A stretch of DNA of 16,495 nt from an uncultured Oscillospiraceae bacterium (lineage in GTDB: Bacteria > Bacillota > Clostridia > Oscillospirales > Oscillospiraceae): assembly GCA_900756715.1 (NCBI GenBank), contig CAAELC010000117.1, forward strand, positions 1 through 16,495. Direction: 5' to 3'. The notes beneath the pieces are model-generated. The model did no database searches. It was not told the origin of the DNA and saw nothing but the letters and a program-made list of their open reading frames with translations. The position numbers and the translations under genes were made by a program. Numbering within the stretch: the stretch's first letter is position 1; the number at the start of each line of letters is the position of its first letter. Shown here one piece after another: positions 15,051 to 16,495 of the stretch.

Positions 15051-15844
15051 TCCTTCTCCCCCACGGTCTGCACGCCGCGCATGCCGTATTGATCCAGGAC
15101 GGAGCGGATCGTTCCGTCCTGCTCCATCTCCGCCAGCGTGCGGCTCAGTTCCTCCACCAGCGTCCGTTCGCAGCCCCGCGCAAAGGCCACGCCTACCTCC
15201 GCCTGACACAGCGCCTCGTCCAGCAGGCGGTATTCCCCGGGGACGGCGTCCACAAGAGTCCGCAGCGTATCCTCGTGCCCCGCCACCGCATCGGCATAGC
15301 CACGGCGCAGGCAGGCATAGGCCTCGTCAATGGTAGCGAAGCTGTACACCGCCCGGGCACGGGGCAGGCCCGGCCACTGCTGCAAAAGGGCATGCTCCGC
15401 CACGGAGGTGGCCTGCACGGCCACGGTACGGCCCTCCAGATCGGAGAGGCTTTCCACGGCTTCGTCAGCCTGCACCGCCACCACATGCCGGGTGGTAAGG
15501 TACGGCCCGGCCCACTCATATTCCGTTTCACGGCCGGTCATAACAAAGCCGCTCCACAGGCAGTCAACCTGTCCGGCGGCCAGCAAATCATTCTTTTTAT
15601 CCCACTCAATCTGCACGAACTCCGGTGTATAGCCCAGGCGGCGGCACGCCTCCCTGGCCAGTTCTACATCCACACCGGCATAGCTGCCGTCCTGATCCAG
15701 ATAGGTATAGGGCTGATAAATTTCGCAGCCGATCACAAGCCGGTTTTCAGCACTGCGGTCCTGTATCGGGTCATCCCTCTGCGCGCAGCCGCCGCACAAT
15801 GCCAGCAGGCACAGCCACAGCAGGCACAGGCTCCCTTTCTTCAT
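15047..15844 (-). CDS. Extracellular solute-binding protein family 3 lipoprotein, probable ligand sensor partner
   Basis: The 265-residue protein has a hydrophobic signal (about 4-18) ending in a lipobox-like LCGGC with Cys20 as the likely lipidated residue. The mature part (about 34-255) is an amino-acid-binding (SBP_bac_3) domain: RLVIGCEIYQPYTYLDQDG at its start, GVDVELAREACRRLGY, the ligand-carboxylate Arg region MTGRETEYEWAGPY (R105), and a closing LDQYG. The position that is normally the amino-group-binding Asp near GYADAVAGHEDTL appears to be His190, so the ligand may not be a standard amino acid. No permease or ATPase genes are nearby. Instead the gene overlaps the hybrid kinase by 4 nt (ATGA), which points to sensing rather than transport. 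Its ATG has GGAGGA 7 nt upstream. Chemotaxis- or BvgS-like use of such domains is established; the role here is inferred. Confidence 0.9.
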   Translation of the reverse strand: MKKGSLCLLWLCLLALCGGCAQRDDPIQDRSAENRLVIGCEIYQPYTYLDQDGSYAGVDVELAREACRRLGYTPEFVQIEWDKKNDLLAAGQVDCLWSGFVMTGRETEYEWAGPYLTTRHVVAVQADEAVESLSDLEGRTVAVQATSVAEHALLQQWPGLPRARAVYSFATIDEAYACLRRGYADAVAGHEDTLRTLVDAVPGEYRLLDEALCQAEVGVAFARGCERTLVEELSRTLAEMEQDGTIRSVLDQYGMRGVQTVGEKE

Positions 15845-15911
15845 TGGTCTTTCCTCCGTTTTGCGCTGCGCGCTTCACCGCGGGCAGCGTACTCCCCTAT
15901 TTTGTAACTTA

Positions 15912-15939
15912 ATTATAGCACGCAGATGACAAATTGCAA
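15912..15939 (-). promoter_or_regulatory. Extended -10 sigma-A promoter of the signalling operon
   Basis: On the minus strand, TTGCAA (15939-15934), a 16-bp spacer and a perfect TATAAT (15917-15912) preceded by TGC, an extended -10. The leader to ATG 15844 is about 60 nt. No clear operator is seen. Confidence 0.8.
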
Positions 15940-16196
15940 GCAATCGGTCCGGATTTGTCTGTATTTCGCCAAATTTCCCTTTTAAGCCGCCGGAGAGGTG
16001 AATTATTGCGCTTTCCGCCGCAGTTCGGGCTTCCGGCGGCGGATAAGCGGGCAGCGGAAGGCACATGCAGGCGCGCAAGCCCCACAGAGCCAGCCGCCGC
16101 TCTGCGGGGGCTGACTTCGTGGTCCATAGCAAAAGCCCGGAGGACTTTAAAAATTCTCCGTGCCTTTCAACTCAACAGGCAAGGTCCCTGATAAAA
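15940..16196. other. Interval without a convincing gene; contains GC-rich stem-loops
   Basis: Short open frames on both strands lack ribosome sites and recognisable protein sequence. Two structures stand out. CCGCCG/CGGCGG arms lie near 16016-16041. A stronger stem-loop has AGCCCC (16078-16083) pairing with GGGGCT (16107-16112) and CAGAG (16085-16089) with CTCTG (16100-16104). I cannot assign a function. Confidence 0.4.
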
Positions 16197-16246
16197 ATGA
16201 AAAATCCGAACGCATTCCCTACTGGGAACAAGCTCGGATTTTTCAT
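16197..16246. terminator. Bidirectional terminator downstream of the tRNA-Val fragment
   Basis: ATGAAAAATCCGA (16197-16209) and TCGGATTTTTCAT (16234-16246) pair perfectly over 13 bp. An inner TTCCC/GGGAA hairpin (16215-16228) lies between them. The T5 in each arm provides a U-tract on either strand. Its place a few bases after the tRNA CCA is that of a native tRNA-gene terminator. Confidence 0.8.
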
Positions 16247-16249
16247 ATG

Positions 16250-16295
16250 TGGTGGAGACTGCTGGACTCGAACCAGTGACCTCCTGCGTGTGAAG
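16250..16295 (-). pseudogene. 3' half of a tRNA-Val(CAC) gene, probable attachment-site remnant
   Basis: Read on the minus strand, the segment matches tRNA positions of about 31 to 76: anticodon loop TTCACAC (anticodon CAC, Val), 3' anticodon stem GCAGG, variable AGGTC, T-arm with TTCGAGT, 3' acceptor strand AGTCTCC, A73 and an encoded CCA at 16252-16250. The 5' half is absent: upstream sequence (CGTAT) cannot form the anticodon stem, and no D-arm or GGAGACT 5' strand follows within the window. The T-stem has an A-C mismatch at its base. A tRNA 3' fragment breaking in the anticodon arm and followed by a terminator is the classic footprint of a tyrosine-recombinase attachment site. No function as a tRNA is expected. 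Confidence 0.75.
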
Positions 16296-16303
16296 ATACG
16301 ATG

Positions 16304-16345
16304 AGCGCCGGAAAGCGTTGTGCCGCAACGCTTTCCGGCGCTTTT
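16304..16345. repeat. Perfect 17-bp inverted repeat next to the tRNA fragment
   Basis: AGCGCCGGAAAGCGTTG (16304-16320) and CAACGCTTTCCGGCGCT (16326-16342) enclose TGCCG; a T4 run follows on the plus strand. It begins 8 nt beyond the end of tRNA identity. It could be a terminator at the element end or a structural site for recombination. Confidence 0.8.
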
Positions 16346-16407
16346 GCGTGCTTTCGGATCGGTGGGCGATCCACTGTGTCCGCCTGTATCCACCTGCTTT
16401 TTTCCGC

Positions 16408-16429
16408 GTTTGGGTCACGGTTTGGGTCA
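16408..16429. repeat. Two direct repeats of GTTTGGGTCA
   Basis: The 10-bp unit occurs at 16408-16417 and 16420-16429, separated by CG. Short direct repeats close to an attachment site are typical of recombinase arm-binding sites, but two copies may also be chance. Confidence 0.5.
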
Positions 16430-16463
16430 GCCCTGCGAAGGTGCAGAAATGACCACGCTGTAA

Positions 16464-16487
16464 TTAAAGAATAGGCGTGCCGCCTAT
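16464..16487 (-). terminator. Possible terminator for a minus-strand gene beyond the right edge
   Basis: ATAGGCG (16471-16477) and CGCCTAT (16481-16487) form a hairpin. On the minus strand it is followed by TCTTTAATTA, a weak U-rich tail. It would suit the end of a gene such as an integrase lying outside the window. Confidence 0.4.
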
Positions 16488-16495
16488 CGACTTTC

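Noticed and set aside
15051..15209. N-terminal extension of the hybrid kinase to 15209
   Set aside because: It would overlap the lipoprotein gene by 160 nt with low-complexity sequence. ATG 15050 has a ribosome site and the ATGA junction.
15875..16132. Minus-strand 85-codon frame upstream of the lipoprotein gene
   Set aside because: It spans the TATAAT promoter and a GC-rich stem-loop, lacks a ribosome site and resembles no family.
16167..16418. Minus-strand frames of 73-83 codons running through the tRNA fragment
   Set aside because: Most of their sequence is the translated tRNA fragment, terminator and inverted repeat, with no ribosome site. This is a common false protein call. The LTQTVTQT stretch comes from the GTTTGGGTCA repeats.
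1..16495. CRISPR arrays, rRNA genes, insertion sequences or riboswitches
   Set aside because: No spaced repeat array, transposase, rRNA segment or recognisable aptamer was seen on either strand. The intergenic regions are explained mostly by promoters and terminators.

Overview
The window reads as chromosomal DNA from a GC-rich, spore-forming member of the Clostridia, most likely a gut Oscillospiraceae-type organism. The grounds are strong AGGAGG-type ribosome binding sites, sigma-A promoters with 16-17 bp spacers, a spore-cortex-lytic enzyme gene with a sigma-E-like promoter, BspA-like leucine-rich repeats, and clostridial-style c-di-GMP signalling proteins. Genus-level placement is a guess from gene style only. 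All but one of the protein genes lie on the minus strand.

Left part (1-7137). The 5' part of feoB (GTPase domain of a ferrous-iron transporter) runs off the left edge. It diverges from the only plus-strand gene, a two-LysM/GH18 enzyme of the SleL/YaaH type. That gene converges on a minus-strand operon and shares a bidirectional terminator with it. The operon reads marR, then two overlapping half-transporter genes of a heterodimeric ABC exporter, then cytidine deaminase, then feoA. Its sigma-A promoter at 7109-7137 is followed at once by two tandem TTAG-N4-CTAA operators, so it is very probably autoregulated by the MarR protein. feoA is therefore transcriptionally attached to an efflux operon and separated from feoB.

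Middle (7137-9735). A non-coding stretch holds a divergent plus-strand promoter that reads only about 85 nt before a strong terminator, a candidate small RNA. Next come an unusual BspA-LRR/ComEC-like metallo-beta-lactamase fusion and tcdA (tRNA t6A cyclisation), each with its own promoter.

Right part (9737-15940). Four genes form one signalling operon: an amino-acid-binding-type lipoprotein, a hybrid histidine kinase coupled to it by an ATGA overlap, a response regulator carrying intact HD-GYP and GGDEF domains, and a separate HPt protein. Together they contain every step of a phosphorelay from an extracellular ligand to c-di-GMP metabolism. This is the most interesting system in the window.

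Right edge (15940-16495). No convincing protein gene is present. A 46-nt 3' half of a tRNA-Val(CAC) gene is followed by a terminator. The tRNA identity stops inside the anticodon arm, as expected of an attachment site at the end of an integrated element lying to the right. Inverted and direct repeats lie just inside that presumed element.
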